NCBI RefSeq assembly: GCF_004363655.1
Contig: NZ_SNZH01000002.1
Span: forward strand, 610,873-674,872
Reading direction: 5' to 3'
DNA from: Tahibacter aquaticus
GTDB lineage: Bacteria > Pseudomonadota > Gammaproteobacteria > Xanthomonadales > Rhodanobacteraceae
DNA: 64,000 nucleotides
Position numbers and translations under genes: made by a program. Every line of letters starts with the position of its first letter. Positions within the stretch are counted from its first letter, which is position 1. Below the pieces are notes generated by a model. It searched no databases. It was not told the origin of the DNA and was given only the letters and a program-made list of their open reading frames with translations. Positions 39,294-48,754 of the stretch are shown here, in pieces.

Positions 39294-40628
39294 CTAGCGG
39301 CGCACAGCCCAGCATTCCAGCTCGAGGTCGGGGAATTCGCCGGCGACATGCAGCGCCAGCGTTCCCGTAGTCTGCAGCTGTTTCCACAATTCTACCGACG
39401 TATCCATCTCGAAATAATGGTAGCCGGCGTGATACGGGATCTGGCGCGGCGCCACCGGCAGCAGGCGCAGGCCCACGCCCGGCAGGTGCAGGTTGACCAG
39501 GTCGCGGATCTTGTCCGCGGGGCCGATCTTGACCTGGGTGGGGAAGTGCGTGCGCAGGGTTTCCGGCGGCGTGCTGGCGTGGACGGCCAGGATGAACTGG
39601 GCGGTACGCAGCAATTCGGTGTCGTTGACATGACCGACGCGCACGCCGTAGTTGCGGATCTGCAGGTCGATCTGCACGGCATTCTGTTCCAGCACCGTCG
39701 ACAGGCCGCGGCGCAGCAGGAACATCAGCGGCATGATGCAGCCGTACAGGTCGTCGTGGTCGTAGTGCGGCCAGCTGCCGGGACGGCGCGAAGCCTCCAT
39801 GAAGGTGGCCAGCTCGCCGGCGATCTGCACCAGCGCGCCGTAGAAGCGCTCGGGATGCAGCACCGACGGATTGAGCAGGTGGGTCAGGAACGGCTGCCAG
39901 CGGTTGAGCATCTGCAGCAGCAGGAACTCGCCCACTTCAGACACGCCGCCGCGGCCGGGCTGGCTCAGGCGGTCGGCGAGCACGTCGGCGCGCTGGTTGA
40001 CCAAGCCGTGCAGCTCGTTGAGCAGCGACATCAGATAGGCAAAGGCCGAACAGCAGACCACCGGCGGAATGTATTCGCTGTCCAGCAGCAGCTGGCGGTC
40101 GCTGCGGCATTCGACCACGCGGGCTACGCCGACACCGAGCCAGCCGTCGGCCAGGTCCTTTTCCAGCACCAGGCGCAGCCGCGGCGTGCCCAGCTGCAGA
40201 TCGGCGGGCTCGCCGGCGATGGAATTCTCGTCGCGCACTACCGCGTCGCTGACGGTATAGCGTGCCAGCGAGGCCGGGTTGTCCTCGAACACCACATGTT
40301 CGGTGCCCGGCCGCTTCAGCGGCAGGGCGAGATAAACCGTCTGGTTGACCACGCCTTCGCCGAAATGCAGCGGATCGGGCGCGCTGCTCTGCAGCGGGAA
40401 CGAGAACGAGGTGCCGTCGGGCAGCAGGCCGGTGGCGCTCTGGATCGCGACCTTGCCTACCGACAGCGCTGCCACGTCCAGGCGCAGGTCGCGGAAGCCC
40501 CAGAAGAAGGGTTCCGCGGCCAGGCTGCGCTGGTGCGCGTGGAACTCGAAATAGCGTTCCTGCTGCTGGAAATGCTGCGGGCGAAGGAACATGCCTTCGG
40601 CCCAGACGACTTTCTTGAACGGATCCAT
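39294..40628 (-). CDS. tssK: Type VI secretion baseplate protein TssK
   Basis: The 444-residue product joins the baseplate to the membrane complex. The N-terminus VVWAEGMFLRPQHFQQQERY is the TssK signature, and the protein continues with the expected beta-rich domain and a C-terminal segment starting VGLRLLPVAPRQIPYHAGY and FEMDTSVELWKQL. Length matches the family. It lies 30 bases before tssL. Confidence 0.97.
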   Translation of the reverse strand: MDPFKKVVWAEGMFLRPQHFQQQERYFEFHAHQRSLAAEPFFWGFRDLRLDVAALSVGKVAIQSATGLLPDGTSFSFPLQSSAPDPLHFGEGVVNQTVYLALPLKRPGTEHVVFEDNPASLARYTVSDAVVRDENSIAGEPADLQLGTPRLRLVLEKDLADGWLGVGVARVVECRSDRQLLLDSEYIPPVVCCSAFAYLMSLLNELHGLVNQRADVLADRLSQPGRGGVSEVGEFLLLQMLNRWQPFLTHLLNPSVLHPERFYGALVQIAGELATFMEASRRPGSWPHYDHDDLYGCIMPLMFLLRRGLSTVLEQNAVQIDLQIRNYGVRVGHVNDTELLRTAQFILAVHASTPPETLRTHFPTQVKIGPADKIRDLVNLHLPGVGLRLLPVAPRQIPYHAGYHYFEMDTSVELWKQLQTTGTLALHVAGEFPDLELECWAVRR

Positions 40629-40676
40629 CTCACCTTCCCTGGCTGGCGCGGCGTCGGCTCATCGCGGTCATTGCGC

Positions 40677-41222
40677 TTACTTCTTCTTCTGCGGCGGGCC
40701 GGTCATGATGACCTTGCGTTCCTGCAGGTCGACCGTGTACTCGACCGTCGGCTTGCCGCTCTTGAGGAACTCGGGCAGCTTGATCCACTTCTTGCGCTGC
40801 GGCGGCAGGTCGAGCGCGGCGCGCCAGACGCTGTTTTCCATGTCGCGGAAGCCGACCATCACGCCAATGGCGTCTTCGTCGGCATCGAAGGTATAGCTCT
40901 TCTTGACCGTGGCGCCGGGCTGCACCGGGAAGCGGTCCTTCAGCACGACCACGCCGTCGAGATCGCCCTTGTCCTCGTCGGCCAGGGTGAAGTAGTCGGC
41001 CTGCATGAACGGTGCGGCGCGCTTGAGCTTGACCATGGTGACCTGGGCCGGCGACGGGCGCAGGTTCATGTCGGGGTTGAGCTTGGGGCTGGCGGTGAGG
41101 GTGACCTCGACCGTGACCGGGTTGCGCTTCTTCGGCGCCGAGGAGCAGGCACCCAGCGTAGCCAGCAGTGCCAGGCCGGACAGGAGACAGACGAGACGGA
41201 ACAGCGAGCGTTTGGCGGTCAT
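40677..41222 (-). CDS. tssJ: Type VI secretion outer-membrane lipoprotein TssJ
   Basis: The 181-residue lipoprotein has a signal sequence and lipobox (LALLATLGAC, acylated Cys at residue 26) if the ATG at 41222 is used; the upstream ATG at 41300 would put 26 odd residues before the signal. The mature part has VTLTASPKLNPDMNLRPSPA and MVKLKRAAPFMQADYFTL, the TssJ transthyretin-like fold. It anchors the TssLM complex to the outer membrane. The gene precedes tssK. Confidence 0.94.
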   Translation of the reverse strand: MTAKRSLFRLVCLLSGLALLATLGACSSAPKKRNPVTVEVTLTASPKLNPDMNLRPSPAQVTMVKLKRAAPFMQADYFTLADEDKGDLDGVVVLKDRFPVQPGATVKKSYTFDADEDAIGVMVGFRDMENSVWRAALDLPPQRKKWIKLPEFLKSGKPTVEYTVDLQERKVIMTGPPQKKK

Positions 41223-41336
41223 GGGGGTCGCGGCGAGTGAGGTGGGAGGTGGTGGGCTGGCCAGGGAGCTTGCCCGTTCGACAAAACCTGGTAATGACAT
41301 TACGCGTTTCCGGCCGCGGCGAGGGATCGGCGTTGC

Positions 41337-42179
41337 TCAGGCCGCATCCGGACTTGCCTCGGCGACCAGGCCGACGGCCTCGTTCTGATCCGGCCAGGGC
41401 ATGGTCACTTCGTTGGGCCTGCCCACCCAGACCGCCAGCGCACTGTAGTTGTCCTGCAATGGCGTGCCGCGCGCGCTGATCAGCTGTTCCATCAGCAGCA
41501 GCCATTCCTCGGCCGAATCGGCGCGTACCAGCGTTTCCACCATTTCGGCTTCCAGCACCACTTCCCAGAAACCATCGGTGCAGAGCAGGAAGGCATCGCC
41601 GTCGTCCACGTCGAAGGCCGCTTCCAGCGCCGTCGGCGGTACGCCGTCGCCCATGCCCAGCGCGGCGAACAGCAGATTGCGCTTGGCATGGTTGCGGATT
41701 TCGCTTTCGGCGATGACGCCGGCGTCGACGAAGGTCTGCACGACGCTGTGGTCCTTGGTCAGCTGGCTGCAGTTGCGCTTGCGGAACAGGTACAGGCGCG
41801 TGTCGCCGAGGTTGGACCACTGCGCCTTCTGCGCATTGCCGTCGAAGAACAGCGCGGCCACGGTTGCGCTCATCTTGCGCAGGCCGCCGGCCAGCTGCTG
41901 GCCGTAGCGGATGGCCACGTCGGTCTGCACCAGGATGCGCTCGATGTTCTGCTGGCTCAGGTCCGGTGCGCTGGAATAGGCCGACAGTAGCGTGCGCACG
42001 GCGGTTTCCGAGGCCACGTCGCCGCCGCCATGGCCGCCGGCACCGTCGCAGACGATGAAGCAGGCGCCGCCTTCCGCGGTCCAGTAGCCGCAGGCGTCTT
42101 CGTTGTACTCGCGGCCGCCCTGGCCCGACAAGGTGGCGAACTCGATGCGTACGCCGCTGCCAGCGAGATAGGTATTCAC
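41337..42179 (-). CDS. pppA: PP2C-type protein phosphatase of the T6SS (PppA-like)
   Basis: The 280-residue Mn/Mg-dependent phosphatase contains PP2C motifs in order: YNEDACGYW, FIVCDGAGGHGGGDVASETA, QWSNLGDTRLYLFR, and LLCTDGFWEVV. In T6SS clusters PppA reverses Fha phosphorylation by PpkA. The start is GTG at 42179, overlapping the tagH stop as GTGA, with a GGGGAAAAG purine stretch upstream; this fits better than a longer frame that lies wholly inside tagH. Confidence 0.92.
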   Translation of the reverse strand: MNTYLAGSGVRIEFATLSGQGGREYNEDACGYWTAEGGACFIVCDGAGGHGGGDVASETAVRTLLSAYSSAPDLSQQNIERILVQTDVAIRYGQQLAGGLRKMSATVAALFFDGNAQKAQWSNLGDTRLYLFRKRNCSQLTKDHSVVQTFVDAGVIAESEIRNHAKRNLLFAALGMGDGVPPTALEAAFDVDDGDAFLLCTDGFWEVVLEAEMVETLVRADSAEEWLLLMEQLISARGTPLQDNYSALAVWVGRPNEVTMPWPDQNEAVGLVAEASPDAA

Positions 42180-44218
42180 CGGCTTTTCCCCGTATTGATG
42201 CGATCGATCTCTTGCTCGTAGGCGCGGGCGAAGGCGCGCTGGAACAGGTTTTCGAATTCCTCCCGCGCCTCGCCGACCATTTCCTGGTAGCCGCTTTCGT
42301 ACAGATCCCACAGGCGCGCCTTGTGCTTGGCCGGCATCATGGTTTCCAGCCCGCTCTTTTCCCCGGCGCGGGCCAGGAATCGGTCGGGTCCGAGCATCTG
42401 TGCCACGTCGTACATGGCCGCGCGCGAGCCGGCGAGCAGGCCGACCTGGTGTGCAGACAGATCGTCGAAGGCATCGTCGATCGCCCGCAGCGGCGGCATG
42501 AAGCCGGGCGAGCCGCGGCCCAGCAGCTGGGTCAGGGCGGCCGCGCCGTCGGGCGCGAACTTCAGCGGGTTGTTGCCGTCGGTGGCGATGATGGTGACGT
42601 TGGCGCGCATTTCGTGTTTGGTCGAGGAGCGTCCGTGCATGAGCCGGATGGTGCCCGAAGTCATGGCCGCGACGATGCGGCCCAGCACTTCCAGCGCCTG
42701 CGGGGTGAAATCGGCGATGCAGTTGACGTCGACGCCGCAGCCGCGGGCGAACGCTGCGCGCAGGATGGCGGCGGCATCGGCGTCGAGCGCGGCGGCATTC
42801 GCCGCAACCGGTGCAGCGGCGGCAGCCGGCACGGCAGCCACATTGGCCGGTACCGGTGCGCTTGCCGGCCGCGCAGCGCTGGGCGGTATCGGCCGCGCGG
42901 CGGCAGGCGCTGCAGCGGCTGGCAGGGGTCTGGCCGGAGCTGCTGCCGGCGGCGCTGCCGGCGCGGGCCGCGGCGCTGCGGCGGCTGGCTGCACTTGTGG
43001 ATAATGTGGTGGCGGTGCCAGGTCCAGCGCCGCGGGCGGCGCTTCCAGTATCGGCAGGTTATCGAAGGTGGTGATGGCCGTGGCCGGGTCGAGCGCAGGG
43101 CCGGAGCCGAGCAGGTCGGCCATCATCTGTTCGGCCGCTGCGGCGGAACTGAGCGCCGCCGGCGCGGCGCTCGGCATGGGCTGCACCGGTGCCATGGTCT
43201 GCATGGTCTGGGCGTTGGCCGGGAAGCTCGCCGCCGGCGGTATGCCCTGGATCGGCGGCATGGCCGGTGCGGGTGCGGGCGCGGCGCTGCCGCCAACCAG
43301 CGAAGGCACGACGAACAGCGAGTCGATTTCCAGGCCGTGGTCCAGCGAGACGCTGGCGCCGCCCATGTCGATGCCGGCGTCGAACAGTTGCATCGGATCG
43401 ATCTTGTTGCGGTTTTCCACGTCCAGCATGCGGTTGCGCTGGCGTGCGTCCTCGGGCGATTCGCCCAGCACGTCGGGCTGCAGCACCTGCAGTTCCGCGA
43501 ACACTTCGTTGACGCGCGCCTTCTCGCTCGAATCTTCGATAGTGACCTCGCCAGCCGGCATGCTGAAGGACGCCAGCGGTGGCGGTGCAGGCGGCGAGAA
43601 CACGTCGAAATCGTCTGGGATCTGCTGCACCGGCTTGGGCTTGGTCGCCATCGGCATGGCTGGCGGCACCGGTACCGGGCGTGCGGGCGCAGGGCGTGCA
43701 GCGGCTTGCGCCACGGGCTGTGCGAGCGGCGGCGGTATGGTCTGCGCTGCAGGCGGCTTCGGCATCGCGGCGGGCATTGCCTGCGCCGATGCTGCGGCCG
43801 CGGGTGTAGACACCGGTGACATCGGTCCGAACAGCGGATCGTCGGGAATCGCCGCTGTGGCCTGCACCGGTGCTGCGAACGGCGCAGGTGCCAGTGTCGC
43901 AGCGCGCAGGCCGAGCACGTAGCGGCCGATCAGCAGCTGGTCCGACGGACTCAGGGTGCAGGTGCGGCCGGGCGCGAGTTCGTTGCCGTTGATGAACAGC
44001 GAACTGCTGCTGCTGAGATTGCTGATATCGACTGCGCCGCCCAGGCCCATGCTCAAGCGCGCCTGATGCCGTGAGATCAGACGCTCGGGATCGTTGAGCG
44101 GAAGATCGTTGTCGCTGCCGCGCCCGACACTGACCGGCGCATCCAGCGCACGGCACAACGGCGCGGCCAGGGCCTGACCGTTGTAAGACAGCACCACCAG
44201 TTCCAGCCTGACCGACAT
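42176..44218 (-). CDS. tagH: FHA-domain T6SS regulator TagH/Fha
   Basis: A 680-residue protein with an N-terminal FHA domain (about 1-105): VSVGRGSDNDLPLNDPERLI, SRHQARLS with the phosphothreonine-contacting Ser/Arg/His at 49-51, and LFINGNEL. A long Pro/Ala linker (about 115-480) follows, then the T6SS-type C-terminal domain with CGVDVNCIADFTPQALEVLG and a late EMVGEAREEFENLFQRAFAR. Such proteins bind phosphothreonine made by the partner kinase to trigger secretion. It heads the minus-strand arm and is divergent from the kinase gene. Confidence 0.94.
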   Translation of the reverse strand: MSVRLELVVLSYNGQALAAPLCRALDAPVSVGRGSDNDLPLNDPERLISRHQARLSMGLGGAVDISNLSSSSSLFINGNELAPGRTCTLSPSDQLLIGRYVLGLRAATLAPAPFAAPVQATAAIPDDPLFGPMSPVSTPAAAASAQAMPAAMPKPPAAQTIPPPLAQPVAQAAARPAPARPVPVPPAMPMATKPKPVQQIPDDFDVFSPPAPPPLASFSMPAGEVTIEDSSEKARVNEVFAELQVLQPDVLGESPEDARQRNRMLDVENRNKIDPMQLFDAGIDMGGASVSLDHGLEIDSLFVVPSLVGGSAAPAPAPAMPPIQGIPPAASFPANAQTMQTMAPVQPMPSAAPAALSSAAAAEQMMADLLGSGPALDPATAITTFDNLPILEAPPAALDLAPPPHYPQVQPAAAAPRPAPAAPPAAAPARPLPAAAAPAAARPIPPSAARPASAPVPANVAAVPAAAAAPVAANAAALDADAAAILRAAFARGCGVDVNCIADFTPQALEVLGRIVAAMTSGTIRLMHGRSSTKHEMRANVTIIATDGNNPLKFAPDGAAALTQLLGRGSPGFMPPLRAIDDAFDDLSAHQVGLLAGSRAAMYDVAQMLGPDRFLARAGEKSGLETMMPAKHKARLWDLYESGYQEMVGEAREEFENLFQRAFARAYEQEIDRINTGKSR

Positions 44219-44738
44219 TCACGCTCCCTCGTGCGCGTCCGCGCTAGGGCGGATGCAGCGGCATTCCCCAACTGCTGCGCCGATGGGTTGCGTGCACGCG
44301 CCGCTGCGGAACCGGCCCGTATGTACAGGCCAAGCCCTGAAAATTTTGAAGCTATCAAAACCCACCCAGCTACGCAAACGCAGCAGATCACGGCTGCGAC
44401 GGGCGTGCAAAACAGCTTGCTTCAAGGCTATAGCAGTGTCTGCGACGTGATCGTGTTGTCATCGCGCGGTAGCTTCGCGACGGCATCGTGAAGCCGCAGT
44501 GCGTGATCCTTTGCCGCATCGCAATACGAGAGGCGACACGCGCGCTAACGCAACGCGCCGACAGCTGCAAGAATGCGCAACCTTGAAACAACGACTACAT
44601 CACAAAAAGTTTACCTTGCGCGCAGCGCCGTCCATCGGCAAATACGGATGGTGATCACAAAGGACAAACCTGCTCTTTGCACTGCGCTTTCATTTAGCCT
44701 AAATTGCATACGACGCCCTCCCTCTCCGATATGCAGGC
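44219..44738. other. Divergent control region of the type VI secretion cluster
   Basis: About 520 bases between tagH (minus) and ppkA (plus), AT-richer than the surroundings, without a convincing gene. It must contain promoters for both T6SS arms. Notable parts are the AT-rich stretch at 44338-44362 (GAAAATTTTGAAGCTATC) and a sigma-70-like pair listed separately. I see no sigma-54 site. Confidence 0.55.
44676..44705 (+). promoter_or_regulatory. Candidate sigma-70 promoter for ppkA and the plus T6SS arm
   Basis: TTTGCA at 44676-44681 and TAAATT at 44700-44705 are separated by 18 bases, 33 bases before the kinase start codon. Matches to consensus are moderate (four of six each), so this is a candidate only. 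Confidence 0.3.
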
Positions 44739-47700
44739 ATGGACGCAACTGGTAATTCGCGCGTCGCTCCGATCATTTCCGGCAAGAATCCGCTAGCGGA
44801 TCTCGCTCCCGGCAATGCACTCGTTGCGGGCATGCGGCTCAGGGAATTCGAAATCGTCGAGACACTGGGCGAAGGCGGGTTCAGCATTGTCTACGGCGCG
44901 CGCGATCTTCAGCTCATGCGCGAAGTGGCGATCAAGGAATACATTCCGATCTCGCTGGCCGGCCGCGTTGCCACCACCACGGTGCGCATTCGCTCGGAAC
45001 ACAATCGCGAGACGTTCGAAGCCGGCCTCGTCGGTTTCATCAACGAAGCGCGCCTGCTCGCCCAGTTCAAGCATCCGGGCCTGGTCGAGGTGCTGCAGTT
45101 CTGGGAAGAGAACGGCACGGCCTACATGGTCATGCCGCGCTATACCGGCAAGACGCTGCGCTCCGTATTGAAGGAAATGGGTGGGCGTGGCGACGAACCC
45201 TGGTTGCGCGGCATCGTCGCTCCGGTGCTCGACGTGCTGGAGCTGCTGCATTCGCGCAACGTGTTCCATCGCGACATCGCACCCGACAACATCCTGATCA
45301 AGAACGACGGCACGCCGGTGCTGCTCGACCTGGGCTCGGCGCGCGAAGTCGTGACGGGGCTGCAGAAGGCGATCACGGTCGTGGTCAAGCCGGGCTATGC
45401 GCCGATCGAACAGTACTCCAGCGATTTCGCCCTGCCGCAAGGTCCATGGACCGATGTCTACGCGGTAGGCGCGCTGCTGCACTTCGCGCTGATCGGCAGC
45501 CCGCCGCCGGCGTCGATCTCGCGCATCATGAAGGACAACCTGCAGCCGCTCGCGGCCGCCGGCCTCAGCGGCTATTCCCGCGAATTCCTTACCGCGGTGG
45601 ACAAGGCGCTGATGCTGCAGCCCGGCGACCGGCCACAGTCGATCGGCGAACTGCGCGAATTGCTGCGCGTTACCGAGAACGACAGGACCATCATTTCGCT
45701 GGTGTCCGAGGCCGAACCCGAGCCGCTGGCGCTGGACAGCATTCTCGATGCGATGCCGCCCGATCCGGCCAGTGCCCCGTTGCCAGCCGCACCGGCCATG
45801 CTGCCGATACCGGCGGCGCGTGCCGATGGCGAAGATGAGCGTACGGTGATCGTCTCGGCGCAGGAAGTCGCTGCACTCGTGCAGCAACTGGCCGGCGCCA
45901 AGGCCGCCGCGGCGGCGGCGGCTGCAGCGGCGGCTCAATCCAAAGCCGAAGCCGCTGTGGTTGCCGTGGTAGCCGAAGTGCCGGCCGTTGCCGAGATGCT
46001 GGCGGTACCTGCGGCCACGGCGCCGGTGGAGCCGGCTCCCGCCGAGCCGCTGCAACAGCCTGCGCTTGCCGCGGCGCCTGTAGCGGTACCGCTGTTCGCC
46101 ACCCCTGCACCGTCCGCGCCGCCGCCGTTCGCGCCGGCAGCGGAGCTGCCGCGCGAATTTGCCGAACTGGCTCCTGCCATACCCGCGTCGCCAGCATTCG
46201 CCACGCCTGCTGTTGCCGTACCTCAGCCGCCGGCGTTTGCCGAACCCGTCGCGTCCGTGTCGCCGGCGTTTGCCGAACCGGTGGCAACCGCATATGCCGA
46301 GCCCGTCGCGGCCGCATCGTTGCCGCCCGCTTTCGCCGAGTCCGCCACAGCCGCCTTGTTGCCGCCCGCTTTCGCCGAGCCGATGCTTGCTGCCCCTACT
46401 GCTGGTGCGCCGCTGTTTGCCGAGCCTGCCATCCAGCCGGTGCCAGCCGAAGCCTCGTTCGCTGCGCCGCTCGCCGGCGTGCCAACGGTCGCTGCCACGC
46501 TCACCGCGCCGCAACAGGTGCCGCCGTCTTTCGAATTGCCAGCGGCCGCGTCCAGCGGTGTCGGCCTATCCGTCCCGCCGCCGTTCGAGCTTGCGCTGGA
46601 ACCGATGGTCGTGCGCGAGCCGCCGCCGGCAGCGGCCGAACCTGTCGTCGTTTCCGAATTCCGTCTGCCGCCCGAAGTCATCGTCGCGCCGCCGCCGGTC
46701 GCGCCGCCTGCGGCGGCACCTGCCGCGGTGTTGCCGCCCGCACCCAGCACGGCCGACAGCGATGCCACCGTCGTGATGACGGCGCCGCGTGCGCTGCTCG
46801 ATGCTGCCCAGGCCGCGCAGACGCCGCCGCGCGACACGCGGCCGTCCAGCCCGCCACCGCGTGAAGTTCCTGCGGCGCGCACGCCGCCGCGGGCCGAACC
46901 GCCCAGGCCGGTTGCAGCCAAGCCGGCTCCGGCCAACGATGCCACCGTCGTCATGGCTGCGCCGGATGCGCTGGCCCTGGCGCGCAGCCTGAGCGCGGCC
47001 ACGCCGCCGCCGGCTGCGGCCAATGCCAACGACGCCACGCTGGTGATGCCGCTGCCGGCAGCACCCCCGGTGGCCAACGCCGTCGATCTCGATCCGCTGG
47101 CCGCGCCGGTCAAGCGCGAAAAGGTGGAGACGAATAGTTTTCCCGAAATGGAAGATCTGCTGTCCGGCCGCCTGACCAGCGAGACGCGGCCGGTTTCCGT
47201 GCCCGCGCAGCAGCCCAGGTCGTCCCGCGGCGATGTGCCGGCACCGTCCGTCGTGGCCGCAGCGGCGCAGCAGGGCGGTGCGGGCAAGCCCTGGCTGGTT
47301 CCCGTCGCCATCGTTGGCGCCGTGCTGACGGTCGGTGTTGCCGCGTGGTGGCTGCTGTCCGGCCCGAGTGAAGTGCCCCCGCCGCCGCCGCTGGTGGCGG
47401 AGACGCCGGCGGTTACGCCGCCGGTGTCCGAAACCGCTACCGCGCCGGTCGTCACGCCGGGCGCGGAAAATCCCGTCGTGGCGGCCAATCCGGGCGACAC
47501 ACCGGCAACAGGCGGTGAAGTCGCTGCCTTGCCGGCTTCGACCGATGCGGCCAACCCGGTCGTCCCGCCTGTCGACGGTGCGGCCGTGGCCGATCCGAAT
47601 ACGCTGGCTGCGACGCCCGCCGATTCGGGCCAGGTGCTCGCGCCGATCAGCCAGCCCAGCGAAGCGACCTCGACCGCGCTGGAAGGCCAGGGCCAGACGC

Positions 47701-48152
47701 TGCCGCTGACGCCGCCCGAACACGCCCAGCCGATTGCCGCCACGCCACCGCCGGCTGCTGCGCCGCCGGCTGCCGCGACAACGCCACCGCCGGGCGATAC
47801 GGTAAAGACCGTCGATCTCACCCCGACCACAGCACCGCGCAGCGAGGATCCGATCAACAGGCAGCGGGATACGGCGTCGACGACGCGCAACAAACGCGAC
47901 GTAAAGCCCGCAATGGCTACAACGGGAAATGTCAAACTTGGCATTCAGCCTTGGGGCGAAGTGTGGATCAATGGCAGCCTCAAGGGTGTCAGTCCGCCGA
48001 TGCGCTTCCTGCAGCTGGAGCCGGGTACGTACAACGTGGAGTTGCGCAATCCAGGCCTGCAGTCGGTTCGCCGGCAGCTGACCGTGGTAGCCGGACAGCC
48101 CACGACGCTGGAACACCGGTTCCAACCCGCAGGGGAAAGCGCCGCAAAGTAG
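44739..48152 (+). CDS. ppkA: T6SS Ser/Thr protein kinase (PpkA-like) with PEGA domain
   Basis: An 1137-residue membrane kinase. The kinase domain (about 35-315) has the glycine loop GEGGFSIVY (44-52), Lys66 in VAIKEY, HRDIAPDN with catalytic Asp179, and DLG in place of DFG (197-199). A Pro/Ala-rich linker (about 330-845) includes a run of FAEPV-like repeats and four threonine motifs (T369, T677, T736, T767). A membrane helix lies near 850-875 (VPVAIVGAVLTVGVAAWWLL), and the periplasmic part ends with a PEGA domain (LGIQPWGEVWINGSLKG). It would phosphorylate the FHA protein TagH to start T6SS assembly. Confidence 0.93.
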   Translation: MDATGNSRVAPIISGKNPLADLAPGNALVAGMRLREFEIVETLGEGGFSIVYGARDLQLMREVAIKEYIPISLAGRVATTTVRIRSEHNRETFEAGLVGFINEARLLAQFKHPGLVEVLQFWEENGTAYMVMPRYTGKTLRSVLKEMGGRGDEPWLRGIVAPVLDVLELLHSRNVFHRDIAPDNILIKNDGTPVLLDLGSAREVVTGLQKAITVVVKPGYAPIEQYSSDFALPQGPWTDVYAVGALLHFALIGSPPPASISRIMKDNLQPLAAAGLSGYSREFLTAVDKALMLQPGDRPQSIGELRELLRVTENDRTIISLVSEAEPEPLALDSILDAMPPDPASAPLPAAPAMLPIPAARADGEDERTVIVSAQEVAALVQQLAGAKAAAAAAAAAAAQSKAEAAVVAVVAEVPAVAEMLAVPAATAPVEPAPAEPLQQPALAAAPVAVPLFATPAPSAPPPFAPAAELPREFAELAPAIPASPAFATPAVAVPQPPAFAEPVASVSPAFAEPVATAYAEPVAAASLPPAFAESATAALLPPAFAEPMLAAPTAGAPLFAEPAIQPVPAEASFAAPLAGVPTVAATLTAPQQVPPSFELPAAASSGVGLSVPPPFELALEPMVVREPPPAAAEPVVVSEFRLPPEVIVAPPPVAPPAAAPAAVLPPAPSTADSDATVVMTAPRALLDAAQAAQTPPRDTRPSSPPPREVPAARTPPRAEPPRPVAAKPAPANDATVVMAAPDALALARSLSAATPPPAAANANDATLVMPLPAAPPVANAVDLDPLAAPVKREKVETNSFPEMEDLLSGRLTSETRPVSVPAQQPRSSRGDVPAPSVVAAAAQQGGAGKPWLVPVAIVGAVLTVGVAAWWLLSGPSEVPPPPPLVAETPAVTPPVSETATAPVVTPGAENPVVAANPGDTPATGGEVAALPASTDAANPVVPPVDGAAVADPNTLAATPADSGQVLAPISQPSEATSTALEGQGQTLPLTPPEHAQPIAATPPPAAAPPAAATTPPPGDTVKTVDLTPTTAPRSEDPINRQRDTASTTRNKRDVKPAMATTGNVKLGIQPWGEVWINGSLKGVSPPMRFLQLEPGTYNVELRNPGLQSVRRQLTVVAGQPTTLEHRFQPAGESAAK
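46222..46400 (+). repeat. In-frame PAFAEPV repeats within the kinase gene
   Basis: The encoded peptide PPAFAEPV or close variants (SPAFAEPV, AYAEPV, PPAFAESA, PPAFAEPM) recurs five times between about residues 495 and 551, with related codons such as GCCGAACC. It lies in the low-complexity linker between kinase domain and membrane helix and probably only sets linker length. Confidence 0.6.
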
Positions 48153-48294
48153 TTGCAGTGTGCCGCGAGACGCGGTACGAGGTCGTCGGGGGGCGGCCTG
48201 TCAGATGGATCCGCCGGCAATATTGCCGGTGCGTCGCGGCCCTTTGCCAGGACTGCGCGATCTGCCATTTCATCGAACAGGGGCCAATCAATTC

Positions 48295-48741
48295 GTGAGT
48301 ACCACGTCCACCCGGAAAGTCCGTATTGCCGCCAAGCCGCTGCTGGTGCTGCTGTGCAGCGCATTTCTCGGCGCCTGCGTCAGCAACCAGCCCAAGCAAC
48401 CGCCGCCGCCGCCGCCGGATCCGGCCGAAGTGGCGCGCCAGCAGGCGGAAGTGCGCGGCAAGGAAATCCTGGCCAAGGGCATCGCCGAATACGAGGCAGG
48501 CTCCTATCCACAGGCTGAGGCCACCTTCATGTCGCCGGACATCTGGGCCGCCAGCGACACCATCAAGATTGCCGCGCTCAAGAACCTGGCGTTCACGTAC
48601 TGCGTGAGCGAGCGCCCGGTGCTCTGCCGGCAATCGTTCGAACGCGCATTGCAGCTCGATCCGAACTTCGACCTTACACCGGCGGAGCACAATCACCCCT
48701 TGTGGGGTCCGGAATTCAAGAACGCAAAAAACAGGCAGTGA
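48295..48741 (+). CDS. T6SS-associated lipoprotein, TssQ-like
   Basis: The 148-residue protein starts at GTG (48295) with a signal sequence and lipobox LLVLLCSAFLGAC, acylated Cys at about residue 26, then a Pro run and a helical TPR-like domain: ILAKGIAEYEAGSYPQAEAT, IAALKNLAFTYCVSERPVLC, then SFERALQLDPNF. The arrangement and position resemble the TssQ lipoproteins found in some T6SS clusters. The name rests on this resemblance. Using GTG rather than an upstream ATG makes the lipoprotein signal N-terminal. Confidence 0.8.
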   Translation: MSTTSTRKVRIAAKPLLVLLCSAFLGACVSNQPKQPPPPPPDPAEVARQQAEVRGKEILAKGIAEYEAGSYPQAEATFMSPDIWAASDTIKIAALKNLAFTYCVSERPVLCRQSFERALQLDPNFDLTPAEHNHPLWGPEFKNAKNRQ

Positions 48742-48754
48742 CGCAATCGTCGCG

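Noticed and set aside
46100..47900. Possible CRISPR or tandem-repeat array in the Pro/Ala-rich part of the kinase gene
   Set aside because: The repetition is in the encoded peptide, with irregular DNA units and no spacers.
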